Shown here: piece after piece, positions 52,055 through 62,595 of the stretch
How positions within the stretch are numbered: position 1 is the first letter of the stretch
Layout: every line of letters begins with the position of its first letter
Source of the DNA: Methylocystis sp. Sn-Cys
Lineage (GTDB): Bacteria; Pseudomonadota; Alphaproteobacteria; Rhizobiales; Beijerinckiaceae
Assembly: GCF_016745395.1 (NCBI RefSeq)
Contig: NZ_JAERVJ010000003.1
Coordinates: 124,001-188,000, forward strand
Reading direction: 5' to 3'
Length of the DNA stretch: 64,000 nt
Program-made: the position numbers and the translations under genes
Notes under the pieces: generated by a model
What the model saw: only the letters and a program-made list of their open reading frames with translations
Told to the model about the DNA's origin: nothing
Databases searched by the model: none

Positions 52055-52879
52055 CTAAACCGCCAGCTTCACCCTATGCTGCGCGACGGGAATCATCGCC
52101 CGGACCTTGCGGATGCGATCCACGTCGACGTGGGTGGAGACGAGGCCCGGACCGTCCGACGCCTTGGCCACGACATGGCCCCACGGGTCGGCGATCAGCG
52201 AATTGCCATAGGTGAAGCGCGTTTCATGGCCGGCCTTATGGGCGCCGGTCTGCCCCGGCGCGCAGAAATAGGTCTGCGTTTCGATGGCGCGGGCGCGGCA
52301 GAGCACTTCCCAATGGTCCTTGCCGGTGACGAGGGTGAACGCCGACGGCAGCGCGATGAGGTCGGCGCCCTTTTCGGCGAGCGCCTGGAACAGATAGGGG
52401 AAGCGCAGATCGTAGCAGATCGCGCAGCCGACCGTGACGCCTTCGCAGTCATAGGTCACGACCTCGTCGCCCGGCTTGAAGGCGGCGCTCTCGTGATATT
52501 TCGCGCCGTCCGGCGCGGTGATGTCGAACATATGGATTTTGCGGTAGCGCGCGACTTCCTTGCCGTCGCGGTCGAAGGCGACGCTGGTGTTGTGGAGCCG
52601 CTCTTCGCCCGCAATCCGCTCGAGGATCGAGCCGGCGTGGATGAAAACCTTATGCTCGCGCGCCAGAGCGCGGCACATCTCATAGGCGGGGCCGCCGGGC
52701 AACTCCTCGGCCGCGGCCATTTTCTCGACGCGCGAGCCGCCGATGAAGTCGAAAACCTCGGGCAGGCAAATCCAATCCGGCTTTTCCTGGGAGACGGCCC
52801 GCTCGATGAGGGCGCGGGCGGCGGCGAGATTGGCTGCCTTGTCGCCAATCGAATTCATCTGAACCAGTGTGACTTTCAT
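52055..52879 (-). CDS. Carbon-nitrogen hydrolase (Nit-type deaminated glutathione amidase)
   Basis: A 274-residue nitrilase-superfamily amidase. The catalytic triad is Glu41 (CLPEVFDFIGG), Lys114 (RYRKIHMFDI) and Cys155 (GCAICYDLRFP). The overall pattern matches the Nit1/NitFhit branch, which repairs deaminated glutathione. The length is normal and no signal is present. The 52880-52982 gap before tetR shows no gene. A hairpin (GCCGTGGC with GCCACGGC) about 30-60 bases after its stop may act as terminator. Confidence 0.9.
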   Translation of the reverse strand: MKVTLVQMNSIGDKAANLAAARALIERAVSQEKPDWICLPEVFDFIGGSRVEKMAAAEELPGGPAYEMCRALAREHKVFIHAGSILERIAGEERLHNTSVAFDRDGKEVARYRKIHMFDITAPDGAKYHESAAFKPGDEVVTYDCEGVTVGCAICYDLRFPYLFQALAEKGADLIALPSAFTLVTGKDHWEVLCRARAIETQTYFCAPGQTGAHKAGHETRFTYGNSLIADPWGHVVAKASDGPGLVSTHVDVDRIRKVRAMIPVAQHRVKLAV

Positions 52880-52982
52880 TACCGCTCTGCTGTTTTCCTG
52901 AAGCCGCGCGGCGGCGCGTCTCTACCCGAATAAGACATTCTATACAGGCGCCGCGGGCGGCGTATAGGCTAAATCCTCGCGG

Positions 52983-53597
52983 TCAGGAGCCCACGCCCGC
53001 GCGTAAGGCCGTGAGGCAGAAATCGACCATTTCCGCGCTCGTTGGATGCGGGCGGTGTGCGAATTCGACCATCAGGTGGGGGTGGCAAAAACGCACGCAG
53101 GCGGTGCGAACGAGCTTGCTGGCGAGCTTGGCGTCGCCCTTGGCGAATTCGCCACTTTCCATGCCCGAGGCGATGATCCGCTCATAGATCGCGTCCAACC
53201 GGTCGATATGGTCGTCGATCAAGGGCCAATGTTCATTCAGCGCCGCCTCGACCATCTCGTGCAGCTTGCGATCGGCCAAATAGCGTTCGGCGTTCATGGC
53301 TTCGCTCGCCAGCACCAGCGTCCGCAGCCGCTCGGCGGCGGGGCCCGGCCCAGAGGCGAGGCGCTCGGCGGCCGCCTCCACTTCCCCCATCAACTGGCGG
53401 GCGACGGCCATATGGATCTCCGACTTGGAGCCGAAGAAGCGATAGACATTCGCCGGCGACATGCGCAGCTCGCGCGCAATATCGGCCACGGTCGTCTTCT
53501 GAAAGCCGATCTCGCGAAAGAGACGCTCGGCTGTCGCGACGATCCGCGCGCGCTGCTCGTTCTCGCGTGCGTTGGGGGCGTCTTCGACTGCGCTCAT
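52983..53597 (-). CDS. TetR/AcrR family repressor of the RND operon
   Basis: A 204-residue regulator. The N-terminal helix-turn-helix is RIVATAERLFREIGFQKTTV followed by ADIARELRMSPANVYRFFGS. The C-terminal ligand domain is AlaGlu-rich. It is the last gene of the adaptor-RND-tetR operon, overlapping the transporter stop by four bases (ATGA). A 22-bp palindrome at the operon promoter is a fitting target. The inducer is not predictable. Confidence 0.92.
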   Translation of the reverse strand: MSAVEDAPNARENEQRARIVATAERLFREIGFQKTTVADIARELRMSPANVYRFFGSKSEIHMAVARQLMGEVEAAAERLASGPGPAAERLRTLVLASEAMNAERYLADRKLHEMVEAALNEHWPLIDDHIDRLDAIYERIIASGMESGEFAKGDAKLASKLVRTACVRFCHPHLMVEFAHRPHPTSAEMVDFCLTALRAGVGS

Positions 53598-56500
53598 TCC
53601 GCCGCCTCGCCGATGAATCCGGCGGGGAGGGCCGCTTCATCCGGCGCCGCGAGCTTGGCGCCCTCGTCGAGATGCTTGCGGAACCAGATCGCATAGAGCG
53701 CCGGCAGGAACAGCACGGTGAGGAAGGTCGCGACGAACAGGCCGCCCATGATGGTCAGCGCCATCGGCCCCCAAAAGGCCGAATGCGACAGCGGGATCAT
53801 GGCGAGAATCGCGGCAAGCGCGGTCAGCGCCACCGGACGCACGCGCCGCACCGTCGCGCCGATGATCGCCTCGCGATAATTGGCGCCGCTTTCGAGGTCC
53901 TGCCGCACCTGGTCGACGAGGATGATCGAATTGCGCATGTCCATCCCTGAAAGCGCGATAAGGCCGAGAAGCGCCACGAAGCCGAAGGGCGCATGCGCCA
54001 GATTCAACGCGAGCGAGGCGCCGATAAGGCCGAGCGGCGCGCTCATCATGACAAGCGCGACGCGCGTGAAGTCCTGGAGCTGGAACATCACGATGGTCAG
54101 CATGGCGAGGCCGACGATGGGGAAGACCGCGAAGATCGAGGTGTTGCCTTTGGCCGATTCCTCGATGGCTCCGCCCATCTCCATCCGATAGCCTTGCGGC
54201 AACTGATCGCGGATTTCGGCGAGCTTCGGCCAAAGGCGCGTCGAGACGTCGGGCGCCTGCACGCCGTCCTTGACGCCCGAGCGGACCGTTATGTTCATGT
54301 TGCGGTTGCGCCGCCAGAAAATCGGCTCCTCGTGCTCATAGACGATCTTGGCGACCTGCGAGACCGTCACCGGCTTGCCGTCGCGCGAATAGACGACCAT
54401 GTCGCCGAGCCGCGCAAGGTCGCCGCGCTCGCCGGGCTCGGCGCGCGCCACGACGTCGATCTGGTCGATGCCGTCACGCAGCGTCGTGACGGTGACGCCC
54501 GAGATCACCATGCGCAGGCGATTGGAGACGTCCTGCGGCGTTACGCCGAGAAGGCGGGCGCGATCCTGATCGATGACGAGCCGCACGCTCGGCGTCTGCT
54601 CGTTCCACGAGAGATGCGGATCGTCGACGCCCTCGTCCGTCGCCATCACGTCGCGCACCTGATAGGCGATGGCGCGCACTTTTTCGGGATCGTCGCCGAT
54701 GATGCGGAACTGCACGGGGAAGCCTGTCGGCGGGCCGTAGCTGAAGCGTTCGACGCGGGCGCGCGCTTGCGGCACGGCGCCATTGGCGATCGCCGCCTCG
54801 ATCTTTTTCTTCAACCGTTCGCGCGCCGCAATGTCCTTCGCGACGATGACAATCTCGGAATAGGCTTCGTTCGGCAGTTGCGGATTGAGGCCGAGCCAGA
54901 AGCGCGGCGGTCCTTGGCCGATATAGCTCGTGTAGAAGGCCGCGTCGGGATCGTCCTTGATGAGCGCCTCGGCTTGCCGCGCCGCTTCCGAAGACGCGCT
55001 GATCGAGGAGCCCTCCGGCAGCCGCAGTTGGAAGAAGAGCTCCAGCCGCTCGGCATAGGGAAAGAACTGCTTCTGCACGACGATCATGCCGAGAATCGCC
55101 AGAGCGAAGACGCCCGCCGTCGAGGCGATCACGAGAAGCCGGTGGTCCACCGCCCAAGTGACGAGCGCCCGCAGACGTTTGTAGAACGGCGTGCGATAGA
55201 TCTCGTCCGGATCATGCGCGGCATGCCCCTTGCCGAAATCGGGCAGGAGCTTCACGCCGAGAAAGGGCGTGAACATGACCGCGACGACCCAGGACGCGAG
55301 AAGGGCGATGAGCAGCACCCAGAACATGGAGCCCGTATATTCGCCGACCGCGGAATTGGCGAAGCCCACAGGCAGAAATCCCGCTGCGGTGATGAGCGTG
55401 CCGCTCAGCATGGGAAAGGCGGTCGACTCCCAGGCAAAGGTCGCGGCCTTGATGCGGCTGTAGCCTTGCTCCATTTTCACCATCATCATCTCGACCGCGA
55501 TGATGGCGTCGTCGACGAGAAGGCCGAGCGCGATGATGAGCGCGCCGAGAGAGATGCGCTGAAGATCGACGCCGATCAGATTCATGAAGATGAACACGAA
55601 GGCGAGCACCAGCGGCACCGAGAGCGCGACAACGATGCCCGTGCGAAAGCCCAGCGAAACGAAGCTGACGCCAAGAACGATGACGAGCGCTTCGAGGAAG
55701 GATCGGGTGAATTCGCCAACCGCGTCCTCGACGACCTTCGGCTGATCCGCGATCTGGTCTATGTCGATCCCGATCGGCAGCTTCGCGCGAATCTCGTCGA
55801 CGGCGGCCGTCACAGCCTTGCCGAATTTGAAGACATTCCCGCCCTTCGCCATGACGGCGCCGACGACGAGCGCCGGCTGGCCCTTGTAGCGCGCAAGAAA
55901 TGACGGCGGGTCCTCGAAGCCCGCATAGACATTGGCGATGTCGCCCAGCCGGATCACTTTGCCATTCGCCGGAACGGGAATGGCGGCGATCGCGTCGGAG
56001 CCTTTCAACTCTTCCGTGACCTGGATGCGGACACGATTGGAGGAGGTCTCGAAGACGCCGGCGTCGTTCACGGCGTTCTGCTTAGCGAGCGAGTCGAAAA
56101 TGGCCTGCGGCTCGACGCCGAGATTGGCGATTTTCGCTTCGTTGAACTCAACGAAAATGCGCCGTAGCTGCTCGCCATAGACATCGACCTTCACGACGTC
56201 CGGCGTCTCGATGAGCCGCTGGCGCAGCGCTTCGACGACCTTGTCCAGCATATTATAATCGGCGCCGTCGCCGGTGACGGCGTAGAGCACGGCGTCGACA
56301 TCGCCATATTCGTCGTTGACCAGCGGCCCTTGCACCCCTGCCGGCAAATCGCCTTTGATGTCGTTGAGCTTCTTGCGGAGCTGATAGAAGAGCTGGGGAA
56401 TCTCCTTCGGCGGCGTATTATCCTTGAAGGTCACCTGCATCGCCAGGAAGCCCGGCTTCGTGTAAGTGTCTATCTTCTCGAGATAGGGCAGCGTCTGAAG

Positions 56501-56716
56501 CTTCTTTTCGCATAGATCCGCAACCTGGTCGCGCATCTCGCTCGCCGTCGCTCCCGGCCACAGCGCAGTGACATTCGCCACCTTGATCGTGAAGGACGGA
56601 TCCTCCGCGCGTCCGAGACGCAAATAGGAGTAGCCCCCTGCGACGGCGATCGCCAGCATCAGGAAGAGCATGAGGGCCGGCCGCGAGACCGCCCATTTCG
56701 ACAGGTTGAAGCCCAT
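53594..56716 (-). CDS. RND family efflux permease (HAE1-like)
   Basis: A 1040-residue inner-membrane transporter that drives export with protons through a tripartite pump. The N-terminal helix is SKWAVSRPALMLFLMLAIAV. The charged helix-4 element IALGLLVDDAIIAVEMMMVK carries the Asp pair of the proton relay. Two large periplasmic loops and twelve helices give the usual AcrB length. The sequence WPGATASEMRDQVADLCEKK places it with the shorter MexF/NolG-like heavy-metal or solvent branch. It starts 12 bases after the adaptor gene. The outer-membrane channel is not encoded nearby. Confidence 0.94.
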   Translation of the reverse strand: MGFNLSKWAVSRPALMLFLMLAIAVAGGYSYLRLGRAEDPSFTIKVANVTALWPGATASEMRDQVADLCEKKLQTLPYLEKIDTYTKPGFLAMQVTFKDNTPPKEIPQLFYQLRKKLNDIKGDLPAGVQGPLVNDEYGDVDAVLYAVTGDGADYNMLDKVVEALRQRLIETPDVVKVDVYGEQLRRIFVEFNEAKIANLGVEPQAIFDSLAKQNAVNDAGVFETSSNRVRIQVTEELKGSDAIAAIPVPANGKVIRLGDIANVYAGFEDPPSFLARYKGQPALVVGAVMAKGGNVFKFGKAVTAAVDEIRAKLPIGIDIDQIADQPKVVEDAVGEFTRSFLEALVIVLGVSFVSLGFRTGIVVALSVPLVLAFVFIFMNLIGVDLQRISLGALIIALGLLVDDAIIAVEMMMVKMEQGYSRIKAATFAWESTAFPMLSGTLITAAGFLPVGFANSAVGEYTGSMFWVLLIALLASWVVAVMFTPFLGVKLLPDFGKGHAAHDPDEIYRTPFYKRLRALVTWAVDHRLLVIASTAGVFALAILGMIVVQKQFFPYAERLELFFQLRLPEGSSISASSEAARQAEALIKDDPDAAFYTSYIGQGPPRFWLGLNPQLPNEAYSEIVIVAKDIAARERLKKKIEAAIANGAVPQARARVERFSYGPPTGFPVQFRIIGDDPEKVRAIAYQVRDVMATDEGVDDPHLSWNEQTPSVRLVIDQDRARLLGVTPQDVSNRLRMVISGVTVTTLRDGIDQIDVVARAEPGERGDLARLGDMVVYSRDGKPVTVSQVAKIVYEHEEPIFWRRNRNMNITVRSGVKDGVQAPDVSTRLWPKLAEIRDQLPQGYRMEMGGAIEESAKGNTSIFAVFPIVGLAMLTIVMFQLQDFTRVALVMMSAPLGLIGASLALNLAHAPFGFVALLGLIALSGMDMRNSIILVDQVRQDLESGANYREAIIGATVRRVRPVALTALAAILAMIPLSHSAFWGPMALTIMGGLFVATFLTVLFLPALYAIWFRKHLDEGAKLAAPDEAALPAGFIGEAAE

Positions 56717-56728
56717 GGCGCCGGTCTC

Positions 56729-57823
56729 CTAAAGCGACTGGCGCGTCATGACGCGCACTTTCCGGCCGGCTTCCAGCTTGTGGACGCCGAGCATGACGAT
56801 CTGGTCTTTTTCGGAGATCTCCCCCGCGACCAACGCCGCATCCGAGGCGTAGCGGATGAGCTTGACCGGCGCGAGCTTCAGGCGGCCGTCGGCCTCGACC
56901 TTCCAAACCGAGGGGCCGTCGCCCTGATTATAGAGGGCCGAGAGCGGCACGCTCATAACGGTCTGGGAGCCAGGGGCCGCGATGGCGAGCGTCGCGCTCA
57001 TGCCGAGCTGCACCGCCTGGTCGGGGTCGAGGATCGAATAGCGCGCGGCGAAAGTGCGCGTCGCGGCGTCAGCGGCGGGGCTCAGCTCGCGAAGCTTCGC
57101 CTGATAGGTCTTCCCCTTGTTGGACCATAGCGTCAGCGTCGCGGTCCCTTTGTCGGCCAGGGGGACGAAATCCTCCGGCAGCGCGACCGCCGCCTCGAGC
57201 TCTCCGGAATGAGCGAGCTTGATCGCCGTCTGCCCGGCAATCATGACCTGACCCGGCTCGACCAGTGTTTGAGTCACCACGCCGTCGCCGTCGGCGCGAA
57301 GGGTGGCGTATTCGAGCGAGTTGCGCGCCAGCTCCAGCGCGCGCTCGGCCCGTTGCTGGCGTCCGCGCGCCTCCTGCGCGGCGGCGCGAATGCGATCGAG
57401 CGCCGCGTCGGTCGTCCAGCCGTTCTTGCGCAAGGCAAGCGCGCGCTTCTCGTCGCCTTGCGCCTGCGCCAGGACCATTTTGGCGGCGGCAAATTCGGCT
57501 TCGGCCTGCTCCGCCTGGAGCTTGAGGTCGTTTTCGTCCAGCGCCGCCAGGGGGGCGCCGGCCTTCACCTTTTGGCCGGCCTGAACGAAACGCTTCACAA
57601 CCTTGCCGGTGACGCGGAAACCGAGGTCCGATTCGACGCGCGGGCGGATGGTCGCGACAAAATCCCGCGGCTGCGACTGCGCCGCGAGCCGTGGCTGAGC
57701 GACAAGCACGGGCCGATCATTGGACGCGTCGCCCGCCTGGTCGTGACGCTCGCAGGCCGCGAGCCCGAGGGCGACGATAAGTCCAGCAACCGCCGAAGGA
57801 ATTGATGAATGAAGCTTGGCCAT
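56729..57823 (-). CDS. RND efflux periplasmic adaptor lipoprotein
   Basis: A 364-residue membrane-fusion protein. The signal MAKLHSSIPSAVAGLIVALG ends in LGLAAC, so lipidation is at about Cys24. ESDLGFRVTGKVVKRFVQAG, with GAPLAALDENDLKLQAEQAE, forms the lipoyl and hairpin start; GVVTQTLVEPGQVMIAGQT is the second lipoyl half. The ATG at 57823 is preferred, because an upstream ATG (57886) would lie inside the operator palindrome and spoil the signal peptide. It is the first gene of the efflux operon. Confidence 0.93.
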   Translation of the reverse strand: MAKLHSSIPSAVAGLIVALGLAACERHDQAGDASNDRPVLVAQPRLAAQSQPRDFVATIRPRVESDLGFRVTGKVVKRFVQAGQKVKAGAPLAALDENDLKLQAEQAEAEFAAAKMVLAQAQGDEKRALALRKNGWTTDAALDRIRAAAQEARGRQQRAERALELARNSLEYATLRADGDGVVTQTLVEPGQVMIAGQTAIKLAHSGELEAAVALPEDFVPLADKGTATLTLWSNKGKTYQAKLRELSPAADAATRTFAARYSILDPDQAVQLGMSATLAIAAPGSQTVMSVPLSALYNQGDGPSVWKVEADGRLKLAPVKLIRYASDAALVAGEISEKDQIVMLGVHKLEAGRKVRVMTRQSL

Positions 57824-57863
57824 TGTATGAAGGGAGCCTCCGCTCGCCTGGAGGAGTAACGTC

Positions 57864-57903
57864 TGATGAATTTCAATATTCATCACTCGTCACGCGCGGT
57901 CAA
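57864..57903 (-). promoter_or_regulatory. Promoter of the RND operon overlapped by a 22-bp palindrome
   Basis: On the minus strand TTGACC (57903-57898) and AATATT (57880-57875) are spaced by 17 bases. The palindrome TGATGAAT-TTCAAT-ATTCATCA (57864-57885) covers the -10 region. TetR-family repressors bind sites of this size and position, so the operon's own TetR is the obvious candidate. Confidence 0.65.
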
Positions 57904-57964
57904 GCCCTGACGGGCGGCGAACGGTCAGAATCTTGCTAGCGCCCTGAGCGCCGGCTCCATGCCG

Positions 57965-57993
57965 CTTGTCGAGGAGGTTTCCTTCTTCTATAT
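57965..57993 (+). promoter_or_regulatory. RpoH (sigma-32)-type heat-shock promoter for dnaK
   Basis: CTTGTC (57965-57970) and CTATAT (57988-57993) are 17 bases apart. This is close to the alphaproteobacterial RpoH consensus (CTTG ... CYTATnT), and it lies about 150 bases before dnaK. It is inferred by pattern only. Confidence 0.6.
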
Positions 57994-58143
57994 GCGGCCA
58001 ACCCTTGCGGCAGGCTCGGGCGAACACAATCTTGGGGAACGATAGCGCTTCTGGATCGCGCGGCGGGCTCATGGCGAGCCGCCGTCCAGCAGCGTCGAAG
58101 GGACCGCTTCGGGGTCCAAATTCGAAAGCGAAAGGAACGACAT

Positions 58144-60042
<1,899 letters not shown>

Positions 60043-60051
60043 GCAGGCTGA

Positions 60052-60081
60052 GGGGCGGCGCGAGCCGCCCCTTCTGCTTCT
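60052..60081 (+). terminator. Factor-independent terminator of dnaK
   Basis: GGGGCGGC (60052-60059) pairs with GCCGCCCC (60064-60071) around a GCGA tetraloop, followed by TTCTGCTTCT. It should largely separate dnaK transcription from the genes that follow. Confidence 0.8.
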
Positions 60082-60130
60082 GCCCCTCCGCGCCTTGACC
60101 GCCGCGCGCCGGCCCCACATTCTGAACCCC

Positions 60131-60397
60131 ATGGAAAAGATCTCGATCAGCGACGCCCGGGAACATCTCTCGGAACTCATTGAAAAGGCCGAGGCGGGAG
60201 AGACAATCGTGCTCACTCGTAACGGGGAGCCTGTCGCGGAACTCGTGCCGCATCGGCGCGGCAAGGGGATACGCTGGGAGGGGATCGAGGAATTTAAGAA
60301 AAAATATGGAGTTGAAAAGATATTCCCGCATATTCCAGCCGATTTCGATGATCCGCTTCCTGAAGATATTCTTTTACGACCGCTGCCGGAACAATGA
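60131..60397 (+). CDS. Phd/YefM-type antitoxin
   Basis: An 88-residue antitoxin. The N-terminal DNA-binding and dimerisation part is ISISDAREHLSELIEKAEAG, followed by ETIVLTRNGEPVAELVPH, the classical Phd/YefM fold. The C-terminus (KKKYGVEKIFPHIPADFDDP) is the likely toxin-binding tail. The ATG at 60131 is 80 bases after the dnaK stop. Its stop overlaps the start of the toxin gene by four bases. The tail is A+T-richer than dnaK, in keeping with mobile origin. Confidence 0.9.
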   Translation: MEKISISDAREHLSELIEKAEAGETIVLTRNGEPVAELVPHRRGKGIRWEGIEEFKKKYGVEKIFPHIPADFDDPLPEDILLRPLPEQ

Positions 60398-60774
60398 GGC
60401 TGCTGCTCGACACCCATATTCTTCTGGCGATCACAGAAAATCGGACGCACAACCTGCCGGGTCGGGTGAGAAGGCTCGTCGACGAAAATTCCGGCGTTAT
60501 CAGCGTCGCAAGCTTGTGGGAGATCGCGATCAAAAACCGGCTCGGCAAGTTGCCTGTCTCGCTGCCGCTAGAGGCGCTTCCCGAGGCGATAAGCCAGATG
60601 GAGCTCCAACTCCTTCAAATTACGGCTGCGCACGTCTTGATTCAGGTCGAGCCGGAGCCTCCGACCCGGGATCCCTTCGACCGCTTGCTACTCGCGCAAT
60701 GCAAAGTCGAGGGATTGAGGCTCGTGACCATCGACCGCGCGCTCGTGGATCACCCTTACGCGATGACAGATTAG
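60394..60774 (+). CDS. VapC-type PIN-domain toxin
   Basis: A 126-residue ribonuclease toxin. The acidic catalytic residues are Asp6 (LLLDTHILL), Glu43 ([14 protein letters not shown]), Asp93/Asp96 ([12 protein letters not shown]) and Asp114 (LVTIDRAL). This is the sub-family often paired with Phd-like antitoxins. Members cut tRNA or rRNA when freed. The gene overlaps its antitoxin and ends 92 bases before dnaJ. All residues needed for activity are present. Confidence 0.92.
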   Translation: MRLLLDTHILLAITENRTHNLPGRVRRLVDENSGVISVASLWEIAIKNRLGKLPVSLPLEALPEAISQMELQLLQITAAHVLIQVEPEPPTRDPFDRLLLAQCKVEGLRLVTIDRALVDHPYAMTD

Positions 60775-60865
60775 CGGCGAGCGCTTACATCCACGCGTGA
60801 AGTGGTGTATCGGCAGCGGCCAAGGATCGGCATTGCCGCCATTGCAGGAACAGACGACGTCTGAA

Positions 60866-61984
60866 ATGTCCAAACGCGATTATTACGAAGTCCTCGGCAT
60901 CTCGAAGACCGCGACGGAAGTCGAGATGAAGATCGCCTTTCGCAAGATGGCGATGCAGTGCCATCCCGACCGCCATCCCGGCGACGCGGAGGCGGAGGCG
61001 CGCTTCAAGGAATTGAACGAGGCCTATCAGACCCTCACCGATCCGCAGAAGCGCTCGGCCTATGACCGCTTCGGCCACGCCGCCTTCGAGCAAGGCGGCA
61101 TGGGGGGCTTCGGCGCGTCGGAAGGCTTCGGCGCCTCCATGGCCGATATTTTCGAGGATCTCTTCGGCGACGTGATGGGGCGGCGCGGTCGCTCCGGCGG
61201 ACGCGAGCGCGGCTCCGACCTGCGCTACAATATGGAGATCACGCTGGAGGAGGCCTATCACGGCAAGACCGCCTCGCTCCAGATTCCGACCTCGGCGACC
61301 TGCGAGGCCTGCGCCGGCACGGGCGCCAAGAAGGGCTCCAAGCCCAAGACCTGCACCACTTGCGCCGGCCATGGCCGCGTGCGCGCGCAGCAGGGCTTTT
61401 TCGCCATCGAACGCACCTGCCCGACCTGTCAGGGGCGCGGCGAGATCATCGAGAATCCCTGCCCCTCCTGCTCGGGCTCGGGCCGCAAGACGGTGGAGCG
61501 CTCGCTCTCCGTCAATGTGCCGCCGGGCGTCGAGGACGGGACCCGCATCCGCCTTGCCGGCGAGGGCGAGGCCGGCATGCGCGGCGGACCGCCCGGCGAC
61601 CTCTACATTTTCCTTTCCGTGAAGCCGCACCCCTTCTTCCAGCGCGACGGCGCCGACCTTTATTGCCGCGTGCCGATCTCGATGGTCCGCGCCGCGCTGG
61701 GCGGCGAGATCAAGGTCCATGCGCTCGACGGCTCGGAGGTCAAGATCAAGGTGCCGGAGGGCGCCCAGTCCGGCCGGCAGATCAAGGCCAAGAGCAAGGG
61801 CATGCCCGTCCTGCGTGGGCGCGACCACGGCGATTTGCATGTGCAGCTCAGCGTCGAGACCCCGCAGAAGCTCACAAAGCGGCAGAAAGAGCTGCTCGCG
61901 GAGTTCGAGAAGGAATCATCGCACGAGACGCATCCCGAGGAGCATGGTTTCTTCGCGCGGATGAAGGATTTGTTCGGGGGATAG
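60866..61984 (+). CDS. dnaJ: Chaperone protein DnaJ
   Basis: A 372-residue Hsp40 co-chaperone. The J domain starts [20 protein letters not shown] and has HPD in [13 protein letters not shown] Gly/Phe region ([16 protein letters not shown]) follows. Four zinc-finger repeats are visible: [24 protein letters not shown] and CPSCSGSG. The C-terminal substrate domains and DLFGG end are complete. The ATG at 60866 is fixed by the J domain. It is separated from dnaK by the Phd-VapC pair. Confidence 0.97.
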   Translation: MSKRDYYEVLGISKTATEVEMKIAFRKMAMQCHPDRHPGDAEAEARFKELNEAYQTLTDPQKRSAYDRFGHAAFEQGGMGGFGASEGFGASMADIFEDLFGDVMGRRGRSGGRERGSDLRYNMEITLEEAYHGKTASLQIPTSATCEACAGTGAKKGSKPKTCTTCAGHGRVRAQQGFFAIERTCPTCQGRGEIIENPCPSCSGSGRKTVERSLSVNVPPGVEDGTRIRLAGEGEAGMRGGPPGDLYIFLSVKPHPFFQRDGADLYCRVPISMVRAALGGEIKVHALDGSEVKIKVPEGAQSGRQIKAKSKGMPVLRGRDHGDLHVQLSVETPQKLTKRQKELLAEFEKESSHETHPEEHGFFARMKDLFGG

Positions 61985-62237
61985 CAGGGCGAGACTCGCC
62001 ATATCTGGCTGCCCGTTGTGCGCGCGTCTTTGGCGCGCTTGCGCGTCCGCTTCTTCGGCAGAAACGACAGTTGATCATAGCTGCACTGGGAAGCACGCGA
62101 CCGCTCCAGTCCTTGCCAGTAGCTTAGCCGTTTGTTATAGGCTTTCCAGTTCTCAAGCGCGCCAGAATATCTAAGCAGACAAGCGGCCACCAGTCTGCGA
62201 GCGACTTATTTGTGTCGGTATTTCAAGGACTAAGAAA

Positions 62238-62504
62238 ATGAAAAATGCGGCGTTAAAGTTCTCTTGGGTGATTGTTGCTTTATTTGTCGGCGGATGTGCA
62301 ACGTCGGGAAATCCAACTGTCAAGTTCAGCCAGGATGTTTTGAAAAATCCTAACACTGGGCAAGTTGTTGTGTGTGGAGGGCGTATTAACGCTTCAGCAC
62401 CCGCGATTTCCAGAAGGGCTTTCGAAGCCACCCATCAAGCGTGCGTCCGCAATGCAAAGGCGGTGGGCTATACGCACGAGTTGCAGGTGACCAGGTGGCC
62501 GTGA
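62238..62504 (+). CDS. Small lipoprotein of unknown function
   Basis: An 88-residue protein. The signal MKNAALKFSWVIVALFVGGC ends in a lipobox with lipidation at Cys20. The mature part (ATSGNPTVKFSQDVL and VVVCGGRINASAPAISRRAF) has two more cysteines. Base composition is clearly A+T-richer than its surroundings. The 61985-62237 gap before it has no recognised gene; a minus-strand frame across it runs antisense into dnaJ. The family is not recognised. Confidence 0.65.
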   Translation: MKNAALKFSWVIVALFVGGCATSGNPTVKFSQDVLKNPNTGQVVVCGGRINASAPAISRRAFEATHQACVRNAKAVGYTHELQVTRWP

Positions 62505-62514
62505 GCTGCCGCTA

Positions 62515-62592
62515 ACAAGAACGCTGGTTTTGCTCTGGATTTCCCGATCGCTCGCTTTGCGAGCGTCGAGAATGACACGGAACCAACCAAGT
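62515..62592. repeat. Partial type B palindromic repeat
   Basis: AAGAACGCTGGTTTTGCTCT, GCTCGCTTTGCGAGCGTCG, AGAATGAC and GGAACCAACCAAGTGGG match the right half of type B, starting about 10 bases after the lipoprotein stop. Confidence 0.75.
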
Positions 62593-62595
62593 GGG

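Noticed and set aside
53993-55903. A 636-codon forward open frame opposite the RND permease
   Set aside because: Antisense shadow; its product is highly charged and His/Arg/Asp-rich, while the RND frame has all expected helices and motifs.
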